From contig JAFQVJ010000019.1 of the NCBI GenBank assembly GCA_017408025.1, positions 1 to 48,420 on the forward strand: a stretch of DNA of 48,420 nt. The letters are read 5' to 3'. Of this stretch, positions 33,861 to 41,455 are shown in pieces. Source of the DNA: Lachnospiraceae bacterium. Its GTDB lineage: Bacteria > Bacillota > Clostridia > Lachnospirales > Lachnospiraceae. A program made the translations under genes and the position numbers. Numbering within the stretch: the first letter of the stretch is position 1; each line of letters starts with the position of its first letter. The notes under the pieces are model-generated. The model made no database searches, was not told where the DNA came from, and saw only the letters and a list, made by a program, of their open reading frames with translations.

Positions 33861-36020
33861 ATGGGGATTGAAAATATAGAAGAAAAAAAGAAAATAGTTA
33901 TGGAAGTTATAAGTGGCGAATTGTATGTTCCAATGAAGGTAAAGGAGCTTGCTATTCTTTTGAATGTTCCAAAGGATAGAAGAGATGAGCTTCACTACGT
34001 GGTAAATCTTCTTGAGGATGAAGGTAAACTAGTTGTAACAAAGAGAGGAAAGGTTATGCTGCCAGAAGGAAATAGTGCAGATGGAGCTAATCAATCCGAT
34101 TATATTGATGGTCTTTTTGAGTCAAATCAGAGAGGCTTTGGTTTTGTGCGTGTAGAGGGTGAAGAGGACATATTTATACCAGAGAGCTTTGTGCACGGTG
34201 CCATGCATACGGACAAGGTGCGCGTGAAAATAACAGATTGTGCCAAAGGTGGACAGCGCAGGGAGGGCGAGATAATAAAGATTCTTGAGCGCGGTACAAA
34301 CGAGATAGTAGGTATTTATAGAAAAAGCAAGAGCTTTGGTTTTGTTATTCCAGACAATATGCGTTTTACAAAGGATATTTATGTGCCGGAGGAACGCTCA
34401 AAGGGTGCGGTGACTGGTCATAAGGTAGTGGTTAAGATAACTGACTTTGGCGGAAAGGGTAAGAAACCAGAGGGTATTGTCACAGAGATTATCGGTCATA
34501 TCAATGACCCTGGAACAGATATTTTAAGTGTGGTTAAGTCATTTGGTATACCTATGGAATATCCAAAGGATGTCCTTAGACAGGTGGAAAATATGCCTGA
34601 CGAAGTACCAGAATCAGATAAAGCGGGACGACTTGATCTTCGTAGTTGGCAGATGGTAACCATAGATGGTGAGGATGCTAAGGATCTTGACGACGCAGTA
34701 TCGCTTACGAAAAAGGATGGAATATATACTCTTGGAGTTCATATTGCAGATGTATCAAATTATGTTACAGAGGGAAGTCCACTTGATGAAGAAGCGTTAA
34801 AGAGAGGGACAAGTGTATACCTTGTTGATAGAGTTATACCGATGCTTCCACATAAGCTGTCAAATGGTTTATGTTCATTAAACGCAGGTGTTGACCGTCT
34901 TGCACTTAGCTGTATCATGGATATTGATGAGAAAGGTAAGGTTGTAGGTCATAGGATTGCAGAGACTGTTATAAATGTAGACAGACGCATGAGCTATACT
35001 GCCGTTAAGAAGATTCTTGCCGACAAGGATGAGGAAACTATAGCGGAGTATGAAGAGCTTGTGCCAATGTTTCAGATGATGGAACAGCTTGCCCAAATTC
35101 TTCGTGAGAGAAGAGAGCAGAGAGGCTCTATAGATTTTGATTTCCCAGAGAGTAAGATATATCTTGATGAGAAGGGGATGCCTATAGATATTAAACCTTA
35201 TGAGAGAAACGTGGCAACACGAATTATAGAGGATTTTATGCTTATAGCAAATGAGACTGTTGCGGAGGACTATTTCTGGCAGGAGCTTCCATTTGTATAT
35301 AGAACTCATGACAATCCTGACCCAGAGAAGATGATAAAGCTTGGTATGTTCATAAGCAATTTTGGTTATGGTATAAAGGCGTCTGGCAGTCAGATTCATC
35401 CAAAGGAGATTCAGAAGCTTCTTGGCAGAATTGAGGGAACACCGGAGGAAACTCTCATAAGCAGACTTACACTCCGTTCTATGAAACAGGCTAAGTATGC
35501 AACGGTCAGTACAGGCCATTTTGGGTTGGCGGCAAATTATTACTGTCATTTCACATCACCTATCAGAAGATATCCGGATTTACAGATTCATAGAATTATA
35601 AAGGAAAATCTTCGTGGCAAGTTAAATGGAAAGAGAATTGACCATTATGAGAATATATTACCAGGTGTTGCAGAAGAGGCAAGTCGTCTGGAGAGAAGAG
35701 CAGAGGAAGCGGAGAGAGATACTGACAAGATGAAGAAGGTTCAGTATATGTCGAAGCATATTGGCGAGGAATTCGAAGGTGTTATATCTGGTGTAACTCA
35801 GTATGGTATGTATGTTGAACTTCCGAATACTGTAGAGGGTATGGTGCATATTTCTAATATGCGCGATGACTATTACAGATATGACGAAGAGCATTACGAA
35901 TTGGTGGGAGAACGCACAGGCAAGAGATATAAGCTTGGGCAGACTGTCATGATATGTGTAGAGGACACAGATAAATTGGCAAGAACTATTGATTTTAGCA
36001 TAGTTGACGATAGATATTAA
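33861..36020 (+). CDS. rnr: Ribonuclease R
   Basis: About 719 residues. The order is an N-terminal winged-helix region (VKELAILLNVPKDRRDELHYVVNLLE), two cold-shock domains (NQRGFGFVRVEGEEDIFIPE; KSFGFVIPDN), the RNB catalytic domain with DGEDAKDLDDAVSL (metal-binding aspartates) and a C-terminal S1 domain (EGVISGVTQYGMYVELPNTVEGMVHIS). It degrades structured RNA 3' to 5' and works with tmRNA/SmpB in trans-translation. The ATG at 33861 is used because GGAGG (33853 region) lies ahead of it. It is followed by smpB. Confidence 0.97.
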   Translation: MGIENIEEKKKIVMEVISGELYVPMKVKELAILLNVPKDRRDELHYVVNLLEDEGKLVVTKRGKVMLPEGNSADGANQSDYIDGLFESNQRGFGFVRVEGEEDIFIPESFVHGAMHTDKVRVKITDCAKGGQRREGEIIKILERGTNEIVGIYRKSKSFGFVIPDNMRFTKDIYVPEERSKGAVTGHKVVVKITDFGGKGKKPEGIVTEIIGHINDPGTDILSVVKSFGIPMEYPKDVLRQVENMPDEVPESDKAGRLDLRSWQMVTIDGEDAKDLDDAVSLTKKDGIYTLGVHIADVSNYVTEGSPLDEEALKRGTSVYLVDRVIPMLPHKLSNGLCSLNAGVDRLALSCIMDIDEKGKVVGHRIAETVINVDRRMSYTAVKKILADKDEETIAEYEELVPMFQMMEQLAQILRERREQRGSIDFDFPESKIYLDEKGMPIDIKPYERNVATRIIEDFMLIANETVAEDYFWQELPFVYRTHDNPDPEKMIKLGMFISNFGYGIKASGSQIHPKEIQKLLGRIEGTPEETLISRLTLRSMKQAKYATVSTGHFGLAANYYCHFTSPIRRYPDLQIHRIIKENLRGKLNGKRIDHYENILPGVAEEASRLERRAEEAERDTDKMKKVQYMSKHIGEEFEGVISGVTQYGMYVELPNTVEGMVHISNMRDDYYRYDEEHYELVGERTGKRYKLGQTVMICVEDTDKLARTIDFSIVDDRY

Positions 36021-36166
36021 TAATCATATAGAATAGATATATGTCAAAAATTAAACTACAAAGCTGGTAGAAAATATTTTGGTTATATGTTATATTGGGG
36101 GCTAAAGAAATGTACAGGACTGAATGTCGGTTTTACTACGATATTTAGAACAGAATGGAGAATGAG

Positions 36167-36634
36167 ATGAGCAAGGAACCGCAGAAGTTGATATCCAACA
36201 ATAAAAAAGCATATTTTGATTACTTTATAGAAGATACTTATGAAGCGGGAATTTGTCTTCATGGTACAGAGGTTAAGTCACTTAGAATGGGAAAATGTAG
36301 TATAAAGGAATCCTTTATACGTATCGAGAAAGGTGAAGTATATGTATATAATATGCATATTTCACCTTATGAAAAGGGTAATATATTTAATAAGGACCCA
36401 CTTCGTCCTAAGAAGCTTATGCTTCATAGACATGAGATAAATAAACTGACAGGTCAGTTGGCAACAAAGGGTTACACGTTGGTGCCATTGGAGGTTTACT
36501 TTAAGGGAAGCCTTGTAAAAGTGAAGGTAGGGTTGGCAAGAGGTAAGAAACTCTATGATAAGCGTCAGGATATCGCTAAGAAGGATCAGAGACGTGAGGC
36601 AGAAAAAGACTTCAAAGTCAAAAACCTGTATTAA
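36167..36634 (+). CDS. smpB: SsrA-binding protein SmpB
   Basis: About 155 residues: [82 protein letters not shown] are the family landmarks, including the basic C-terminal tail that mimics mRNA in the A site. SmpB carries tmRNA to stalled ribosomes. The ATG at 36167 is chosen since GGAG lies 6 nt upstream, inside the longer frame from 36155. The tmRNA gene lies 1.3 kb downstream. Confidence 0.97.
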   Translation: MSKEPQKLISNNKKAYFDYFIEDTYEAGICLHGTEVKSLRMGKCSIKESFIRIEKGEVYVYNMHISPYEKGNIFNKDPLRPKKLMLHRHEINKLTGQLATKGYTLVPLEVYFKGSLVKVKVGLARGKKLYDKRQDIAKKDQRREAEKDFKVKNLY

Positions 36635-36637
36635 CAA

Positions 36638-36900
36638 TTCGTAGCTGCAAGATATATCGGAAATTTAAGGGAGAATGCTGGCATTCGGAAATAAATTTAC
36701 GATATATCTTATAGGAGGAATCTCCGACATCGAGAAAATCCGAAGGATTTTGGAGATGCAGCTACGAAAAAGAGCTGCAAGATATATCGGAAATTTAAGG
36801 GAGAATGCTGGCATTCGGAAATAAATTTACGATATATCTTATAGGAGGAATCTCCGACATCGAGAAAATCCGAAGGATTTTGGAGATGCAGCTACGAAAA
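36638..36900 (+). repeat. Perfect tandem duplication of a 130-nt cloverleaf-like palindromic unit
   Basis: Unit 1 runs from TTCGTAGCTGCA (36638-36649) to TGCAGCTACGAA (36757-36768), perfect 12-nt terminal inverted repeats. Unit 2 (36773-36898) repeats it at a period of 130 nt with no difference over at least 120 nt, except that its left terminal repeat is cut to AGCTGCA. Inside each unit, AGATATATCG-AAATTTA pairs with TAAATTTA-CGATATATCT, GAATGC with GCATTC, ATCTCC with GGAGAT and AAAATCC with GGATTTT. A strong AGGAGG lies between the two arms. No ORF is encoded. It fills the gap between smpB and the next gene. Confidence 0.92.
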
Positions 36901-36930
36901 ATGTAAGTACTTTAGATAAAGAGGATACAA

Positions 36931-37852
36931 ATGAGGAGAATTAGAGGTGTAACTTGCATTTTTGTAATATTGATGTCTATGGCATTCTTATATGCCTGTG
37001 GAAGTCAAAAGGAAGCTCGGTTGGATGTCATTACTGATATGGCGCTTGATGTTGTTACTACTATGGAAGAACTAACTGAAACTGTCAGTGTTACAGAAAA
37101 GCCGATAGAATCTGAGACTACTATAGAAGAAACAACAGAACAAGAGACCACAACAGAACAAGAGACCACAACAGAGCAAGGGACTACAATAGAACAAGGG
37201 ACTACTATAGAGGAGAGCAAAAAACAACAAACCACTATAGAAGTAACTGTGGAGTCGGAGACATCACAGGCTAAGGAAAAAAGACTGGAGGTGCAATGTA
37301 TATTGCAAAATCCAGAGCTACCGTCAGGTTGCGAAGTTACATCATTAGCGATTGTTTTAAAATATTATGGAATAGATGTTGATAAATGTTATCTTTCCGA
37401 TAATTATTTGAAAAAAGGTGATCCTGGTACTGTTGATATATATGATGCATTTATCGGAGAACCGAGAAGTCCATATGCGTACGGATGCTATGCACCCCCT
37501 CTTGTAGAGTGTGCAAATGCATATCTGCAAGATATTCAATCAAAAATGAAGGCATATAACGTGTCGTATACTGAATTTGATGATTTGCTTCCATATATTG
37601 ACAGAGAGATCCCGGTTATCATATGGAATACTGAAGATGTGGCAGAGTCAACTATTGGAAAAGAATGGACAGTAAATGGCAAAAAAAGTAGTGTGGTTGC
37701 GAGGTCAGCATTGTTTAGTAATTACAGGTTATGATAAAGTGAATAATTGTGTTTATGTTGCAGACCCTATGAAGGGAAATGTTAAATACCCCTTGGATAT
37801 ATTTGCTGAGAGATATAAGGAAATGATGATGCAGGTAGTAGTTATATACTAA
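36931..37852 (+). pseudogene. C39-like cysteine peptidase domain lipoprotein, frameshifted at an A7 run
   Basis: The open frame from 36931 (AGAGGAT before the ATG) encodes 267 residues to a stop at 37734. It has a lipoprotein signal with lipobox LYAC (near residue 23), a Glu/Thr linker with a hexapeptide repeat (ETTTEQ, about 70-95), and a C39_2-type domain with PSGCEVTSLAIVLKYYG (Cys nucleophile), GCYAPPLVECANAYL and IPVIIWNTED. The last 18 residues do not fit the family. Dropping one A from the seven at 37681-37687 restores VVWLRGQHCLVITGYD, including the expected catalytic His, and continues with CVYVADPMKGN to a TAA at 37852. The present form lacks the histidine and is probably inactive, unless slippage restores it. 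Confidence 0.85.
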
Positions 37853-37930
37853 ATATATTCTTGTATAAAACGAAAAATCGCCATTTTCTTACATTGACTT
37901 TAAACACAATTTATTATAAACTAAATAAGC

Positions 37931-37936
37931 TATAAT
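37931..37936 (+). promoter_or_regulatory. Probable -10 element of ssrA
   Basis: TATAAT lies 20 nt before the mature tmRNA 5' end. A TTGACT occurs at 37895-37900 but is too far for this -10; it would pair better with TATAAA at 37915-37920 (14-nt spacer). The exact promoter is uncertain. Confidence 0.35.
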
Positions 37937-37956
37937 AAATAGCCATAGTTAAATCA

Positions 37957-38292
37957 GGGGATGTACTGGTTTCGACAGGGGCTTTGAAGATGGTGAAGCT
38001 ATCCGCATGCAATGCGTTAAATGGCAAACTTAAATATAAACGCTGAAGATAATTTAGCATACGCTGCCTAGTTGCAGCTGTCTTAACCTAGTGTCCTACA
38101 GCTGGGATTAAGGCATCGACTTTGTAGGGAACATCGCAGGCAAAGCTTTGAGCTCGCGATAGATTTATGAAGCTACTGAATCTGTAAGGGTGTTAGTTCC
38201 CGTGCAGGTGAGGGAATGTCAGTAAACTAACTATGATAGTAGAAGAACATGGGATGGGCTTTTGGACAGGGGTTCAACTCCCCTCATCTCCA
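37957..38292 (+). ncRNA. ssrA: Transfer-messenger RNA (tmRNA)
   Basis: The 5' end GGGGATGTACTGGTTTCGACAG is diagnostic, and GGGGATG pairs with CATCTCC at the 3' end; the T-arm GGGTTCAACTCCC region lies just before it. The tag reading frame begins at GCA 38024 and ends at TAG 38069-38071, encoding ANLNINAEDNLAYAA, with the typical alanine-rich proteolysis signal. The CCA tail is not encoded (CATCTCCACT). tmRNA with SmpB rescues stalled ribosomes and marks the unfinished protein for destruction. RNase R and SmpB are encoded just upstream. Confidence 0.97.
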
Positions 38293-38372
38293 CTTGAGGA
38301 GTCTTACACAAACTTTTTTGGTTCTTGGGTGGCGTCGCAGTCACTGTATGCTTGTAAGTTCCATATTTAGGT

Positions 38373-38405
38373 AAAAGCAGAGAGTTTATTGCTCTCTGCT
38401 TTTTA
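38373..38405 (+). terminator. Rho-independent terminator downstream of ssrA
   Basis: AGCAGAGAG (38376-38384) pairs with CTCTCTGCT (38392-38400), loop TTTATTG, followed by TTTT. The 80 nt between the tmRNA 3' end and this hairpin show nothing I recognise. Confidence 0.88.
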
Positions 38406-38520
38406 CAATGATATTAAGAGATTCGTACTGTTAATATGGGAAAAATTCTTCTTTACAATCTTTTTGACTTATAGTAAAATGGAAAAAGTTTATAAAATTA
38501 ATACAAAAGGAGAATACAAA

Positions 38521-38937
38521 ATGGACAACAATTTAAACATGCAGCAGTATAACAATCCAATGCCAACAGTAGAGCAGCCAAAGAAGAAGACTGGTCTTAT
38601 CATCGGAATCGTAGCAGCAGTAGTAGCTTTAGTAGCTGTAATTGCCATCGTTTTAGTATTGGTTCTTGGCGGTAGCGATGATATCGTTGGAAAGTGGGAA
38701 GCTGAAGTGGAAGGCGTAACAATGGCATTTGAATTTAAAGATGATAACACAGGTTCAATGTCTGTTAGTGGTTTTTCTATTGCAACTACATGGGAACTTG
38801 ACGGCGACACTCTTACTCTTACAATGAGTGTATTAAATGAGACGACAACACAGGAATTTGATGTTGTAGAAATTTCAAGCGATACACTTATCTTATCAGT
38901 AGATGGTGAAGACCAGGAGTTTAAGAGAGTAAAATAG
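38521..38937 (+). CDS. Membrane-anchored lipocalin-like small protein
   Basis: 138 residues from the ATG at 38521, 7-8 nt after AAGGAG; the longer frame from 38389 overlaps the ssrA terminator and is not credible. A Gln/Asn-rich start (MDNNLNMQQYNNPMP) precedes a membrane helix (about 25-48). The outer part has DDIVGKWEAEVEG and alternating beta strands (FEFKDDNTGSMSV, WELDGDTLTLTM), the pattern of short lipocalin-like domains common in gut clostridia. The function is unknown. It is monocistronic between two terminators. Its N-terminus resembles that of the protein at 39280. Confidence 0.75.
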   Translation: MDNNLNMQQYNNPMPTVEQPKKKTGLIIGIVAAVVALVAVIAIVLVLVLGGSDDIVGKWEAEVEGVTMAFEFKDDNTGSMSVSGFSIATTWELDGDTLTLTMSVLNETTTQEFDVVEISSDTLILSVDGEDQEFKRVK

Positions 38938-38952
38938 TTTTACTATAGATAC

Positions 38953-38986
38953 AAAAATCTTAACTGCATTGCAGTTGGGATTTTTC
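38953..38986 (+). terminator. Rho-independent terminator after the lipocalin-like gene
   Basis: AAAAATC-TTAACTGC pairs with GCAGTTGG-GATTTTT around an ATT loop (38953-38985), ending in a T-run. Confidence 0.85.
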
Positions 38987-39122
38987 TTGTTGTATAGGAA
39001 AGTTTCCGAAACTTTCCTATACAACAAAAAACGCTCCGCTAAGGATCGCACTACGGCGGATAGGAAGATGTCGCTAAAGCGACCCGCCGTAGGCGGAGAA
39101 TCTTGCAAGCAAGATTCTTTTT
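38987..39122 (+). repeat. Intergenic mosaic repeat, locus 5 (T + B)
   Basis: A long T palindrome (TTGTTGTATAGGAAAGTTT and its inverse, 38987-39027) is followed by module B (39030-39122). This B copy has a perfect inner hairpin GTCGCT-AA-AGCGAC, the middle stem CTACGGCGG/CCGCCGTAG and the terminal hairpin GAATCTTG/CAAGATTC with T's. With the hairpin at 39197-39253 it accounts for the gap 38938-39279. Confidence 0.92.
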
Positions 39123-39279
39123 TATAAGTAAAATATATTGATAGAGCGTATAATATAAATATTAGTGAATGTGAATATACCACCTTGTGAGGGAAAATAC
39201 CCACCTAAAGAGGGGGGCGAAAAATGTAGAGATTTGATATACTCTGTGGGTATTAAAAAATAGGAGGACGAAAAAAAGG

Positions 39280-39861
39280 ATGGATAATAATTTTAACCAG
39301 ACTAATAATCAAAACATGGGTCAGGATGTTAATCAGGCTCAGAATCAGTACCAGCCACAGTACACTACAGTACAGGGGAATGGTATGGGAAATTACCAGA
39401 CACAGGCAACAACAAATTATGGAGCAGGCACTGTACCACAGAAGCCAAACATTCTTTTAGGAACACTTGGTGCATTGGCAGCAGCAGTAGTTGGAACTTT
39501 TCTTTGGGTATTGATTGCAACATTTACAGGATATGTATTTTTCTTATTGGGAGTAGGTATAGCATTCCTGGCAATATTCTTATATACAAAGCTTGCAAAA
39601 GGAATTGATACTGTTGGTATAATTATCTGTACAGTATTTACATGCATTGCCATATATCTTGGTAATAAATTTGGTTACCTATACTCAATCGCTCATGACT
39701 TAGATTGTACTATAGGTGAAGCTCAGAAGATTTTTGATTACAATTATGAGTGCACTGATGCATTTAAGTTTGATTACATCAAGAACATGGTTTTAAGCTA
39801 TATTGTAGGTGCCGGATACTCTGTGGCCATGGTATTTGGCGGATTTAAGAAGAAAAGATAA
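39280..39861 (+). CDS. Small membrane protein with Asn/Gln-rich N-terminus
   Basis: 193 residues. Residues 1-50 are low-complexity Asn/Gln/Thr (NFNQTNNQNMGQDVNQAQNQ), followed by about four membrane helices at 57-80, 83-103, 110-128 and 165-187. A short loop with LDCTIGEAQKIFDYNYEC contains two cysteines. No family is recognised. AGGAGG lies 12 nt before the ATG. The composition of the N-terminal tail is like that of the 38521 protein, so both may share an anchoring or interaction role; that is inference. Confidence 0.7.
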   Translation: MDNNFNQTNNQNMGQDVNQAQNQYQPQYTTVQGNGMGNYQTQATTNYGAGTVPQKPNILLGTLGALAAAVVGTFLWVLIATFTGYVFFLLGVGIAFLAIFLYTKLAKGIDTVGIIICTVFTCIAIYLGNKFGYLYSIAHDLDCTIGEAQKIFDYNYECTDAFKFDYIKNMVLSYIVGAGYSVAMVFGGFKKKR

Positions 39862-39890
39862 TTTAACATATAAGGCTTAGTAGACATAAG

Positions 39891-39937
39891 GAGTCATATA
39901 TTTGCGTGAGATTGTTCATGTAAATATATGGCTCTAT
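39891..39937 (+). terminator. Hairpin after the 39280 gene
   Basis: GAGTCATATATTT (39891-39903) pairs with AAATATATGGCTC (39922-39934) with one G-U pair, followed by TATTTA. It is a plausible but weak terminator. Confidence 0.6.
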
Positions 39938-39941
39938 TTAG

Positions 39942-40067
39942 CATATAGGAAAGTTCTTCGAACTTCCTTATATGATAAAATAAGATGAGCACTTGAACTA
40001 GAAGAAAATGTCAGCTAAAGCTGACGGCTCTCGGCTCGCAAAGTGGAGCAGGTTCATCATGAATGAG
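39942..40067 (+). repeat. Intergenic mosaic repeat, locus 6 (T + diverged A)
   Basis: A T palindrome with altered outer arms (CATATAGGAAAGTTC with its inverse, 39942-39974) precedes an A copy starting at 39984 that keeps GTCAGCTAAAGCTGAC but has lost the GAGCAC/GTGCTC pairing and ends early at about 40067. Confidence 0.82.
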
Positions 40068-40152
40068 AAAATTATAGCAAACAGAATTATTACTTTTTTT
40101 TTGTACAAAATAATGTATAATAGTATATTATAATAATTTGTGGAGGCGAAAT

Positions 40153-40770
40153 ATGGATAATAAAGCAATATATAAGTTAACCTATGGTTTATTTGTTGTT
40201 ACAGCACGAGAAAATGATAGGGACAATGGTTGTATAGTAAATACAGTTGCTCAGGTTACAAGTGAACCTATAAAAATAAGTGTAGCTATAAATAAGGTTA
40301 ACTATACACATGATATGGTAAAGAATACAGGTAAAATAGCTATTTCGGTAATCAGTGAGGATGCAGATTTTGAATTGTTTAAGAGATTTGGATTCCAGTC
40401 TGGAAGAGAGATGGACAAGTTCGAAGGCTTTAATGATTTTCAAACTGGAAAAGATGATTTAAAGTATGTTACTAAAGGAACAAATGCCTATATTGCTGCG
40501 GATGTTGTGGAAATGGTTGATGCAGGAACACATACAATTTTTATATGTGAAGTGACAGATATGAAGGTGTTAAGTGATACTCCTTCTGCCACATATGCAT
40601 ATTATCATGAGCATATTAAGCCTAAGCCAGAGAGCAAAAATCAGGACAATGGAAAAACAATATGGAGATGTCAGATATGTGGATATGAATACGAAGGAGA
40701 CGAATTGCCTGACGATTTTGTATGCCCATTATGTAAGCATCCAGCATCAGATTTTGAGAAGATTTTATAA
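40153..40770 (+). CDS. Flavin reductase-like domain fused to rubredoxin (high-molecular-weight rubredoxin)
   Basis: About 205 residues from the ATG at 40153, after GGAGG. The N-terminal 155 residues are an FMN-binding flavin reductase-like (split barrel) domain (KLTYGLFVVTA, NGCIVNTVAQVTSEPIKISVAINKVNYTHDM). The C-terminal 45 residues are rubredoxin with two CxxC knuckles, CQICGYEYEGD and CPLCKHPASDFE, binding one iron. Such Hrb proteins pass electrons from NAD(P)H-dependent reductases to flavodiiron proteins in oxygen or NO detoxification in anaerobes. No flavodiiron gene lies next to it. This is a strong sign of an anaerobic host. Confidence 0.93.
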   Translation: MDNKAIYKLTYGLFVVTARENDRDNGCIVNTVAQVTSEPIKISVAINKVNYTHDMVKNTGKIAISVISEDADFELFKRFGFQSGREMDKFEGFNDFQTGKDDLKYVTKGTNAYIAADVVEMVDAGTHTIFICEVTDMKVLSDTPSATYAYYHEHIKPKPESKNQDNGKTIWRCQICGYEYEGDELPDDFVCPLCKHPASDFEKIL

Positions 40771-40774
40771 GCGT

Positions 40775-40809
40775 AAAAGCTATCATATTTTTTATGTGAT
40801 AGCTTTTTA
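40775..40809 (+). terminator. Rho-independent terminator after the rubredoxin-fusion gene
   Basis: AAAAGCTATCA (40775-40785) pairs with TGATAGCTTTT (40797-40807) and runs into the T-rich start of repeat locus 7. Confidence 0.88.
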
Positions 40810-41004
40810 TTGTATAGGAAAGTTCTAGAAACTTTCCTATACAATAAAAACGCTCCGCTAAGGCTGAGCACTCGCACGAAAAGAAGATGTCAGCTGAAGC
40901 TGACCGTGCGCGGCTCACAAAGTGGAGCAAGTCACTCATGAGAGAGGGATTTGGGAAGTTGAAGTGGACTTGTCCACTTTGTTATTGTATAGGAAAGTTC
41001 TCCA
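40807..41004 (+). repeat. Intergenic mosaic repeat, locus 7 (T + B head + A + half T)
   Basis: A perfect T palindrome (40807-40847) is followed by the first 14 nt of module B (ACGCTCCGCTAAGG), joined directly to a full module A (about 40864-40983), then the left half of a second T (40988-41004). The B-A junction shows that the modules recombine. It accounts for most of the gap 40771-41111. Confidence 0.9.
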
Positions 41005-41111
41005 AGCGTATTAATACAACAAATAAAACATGGTAAACACGGCAAAAGTGTGATAAAATATTATAACTGAGATTAGTGTTTTGCATTTATGTAGAGAAGG
41101 AAGGTAATTTA

Positions 41112-41333
41112 ATGAATGACAAAATAAAAGCATTAGGCGAAAAGGAAATAAAGCTTATATGTGCAGAAATGGGTATGAGCAAGGATGAAGTGCTTGAATT
41201 AGATGATGACGGTCTTATAGAAGTGTATGACGTGATATTAGATATAGAGATGGAGGAAGAGATGAAAAGTCCTAATAAGATGACGGAGAGGGCAGTACTT
41301 GCAGCTAATATTCTGTCAGCTATAGGAGAATAA
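41112..41333 (+). CDS. Small acidic hypothetical protein
   Basis: 73 residues from the ATG at 41112, after GGAAGGT; the frame extends further upstream to 41076 but without a ribosome binding site. It is acidic and predicted helical (EKEIKLICAEMGMSKDEVLELDDDGLIEVYDVILDIEMEEE). No membrane segment and no family are recognised. A dimer-forming helical regulator or adaptor is possible, but nothing in the sequence proves it. It is monocistronic, upstream of the cyclophilin gene. Confidence 0.65.
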   Translation: MNDKIKALGEKEIKLICAEMGMSKDEVLELDDDGLIEVYDVILDIEMEEEMKSPNKMTERAVLAANILSAIGE

Positions 41334-41455
41334 AGTCATAGAATTTACACATTTACAGGCTATTTTAGAGTTGTCATTTGTACAAGGGTAATGTATACTT
41401 TAAATTATGAGTGTTTTTAAGATTCAAAAATAATAGATAGGCAGGAAATAAAAAA

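Noticed and set aside
34878-35549. Long antisense reading frame within rnr (223 codons)
   Set aside because: It has no ribosome binding site or family likeness and lies fully inside a conserved gene, so it is a shadow of rnr coding bias.
36638-36900. CRISPR array or spacer-repeat structure
   Set aside because: Only two units of 130 nt with no unique spacers and no cas genes; it is a tandem duplication of a palindromic unit.
38293-38372. A tRNA or small RNA directly after ssrA
   Set aside because: No cloverleaf or T-arm motif is present; it is probably the tmRNA precursor's 3' trailer.
38389-38520. N-terminal extension of the lipocalin-like protein
   Set aside because: It would start within the ssrA terminator and bypass a clear AAGGAG-ATG at 38521.
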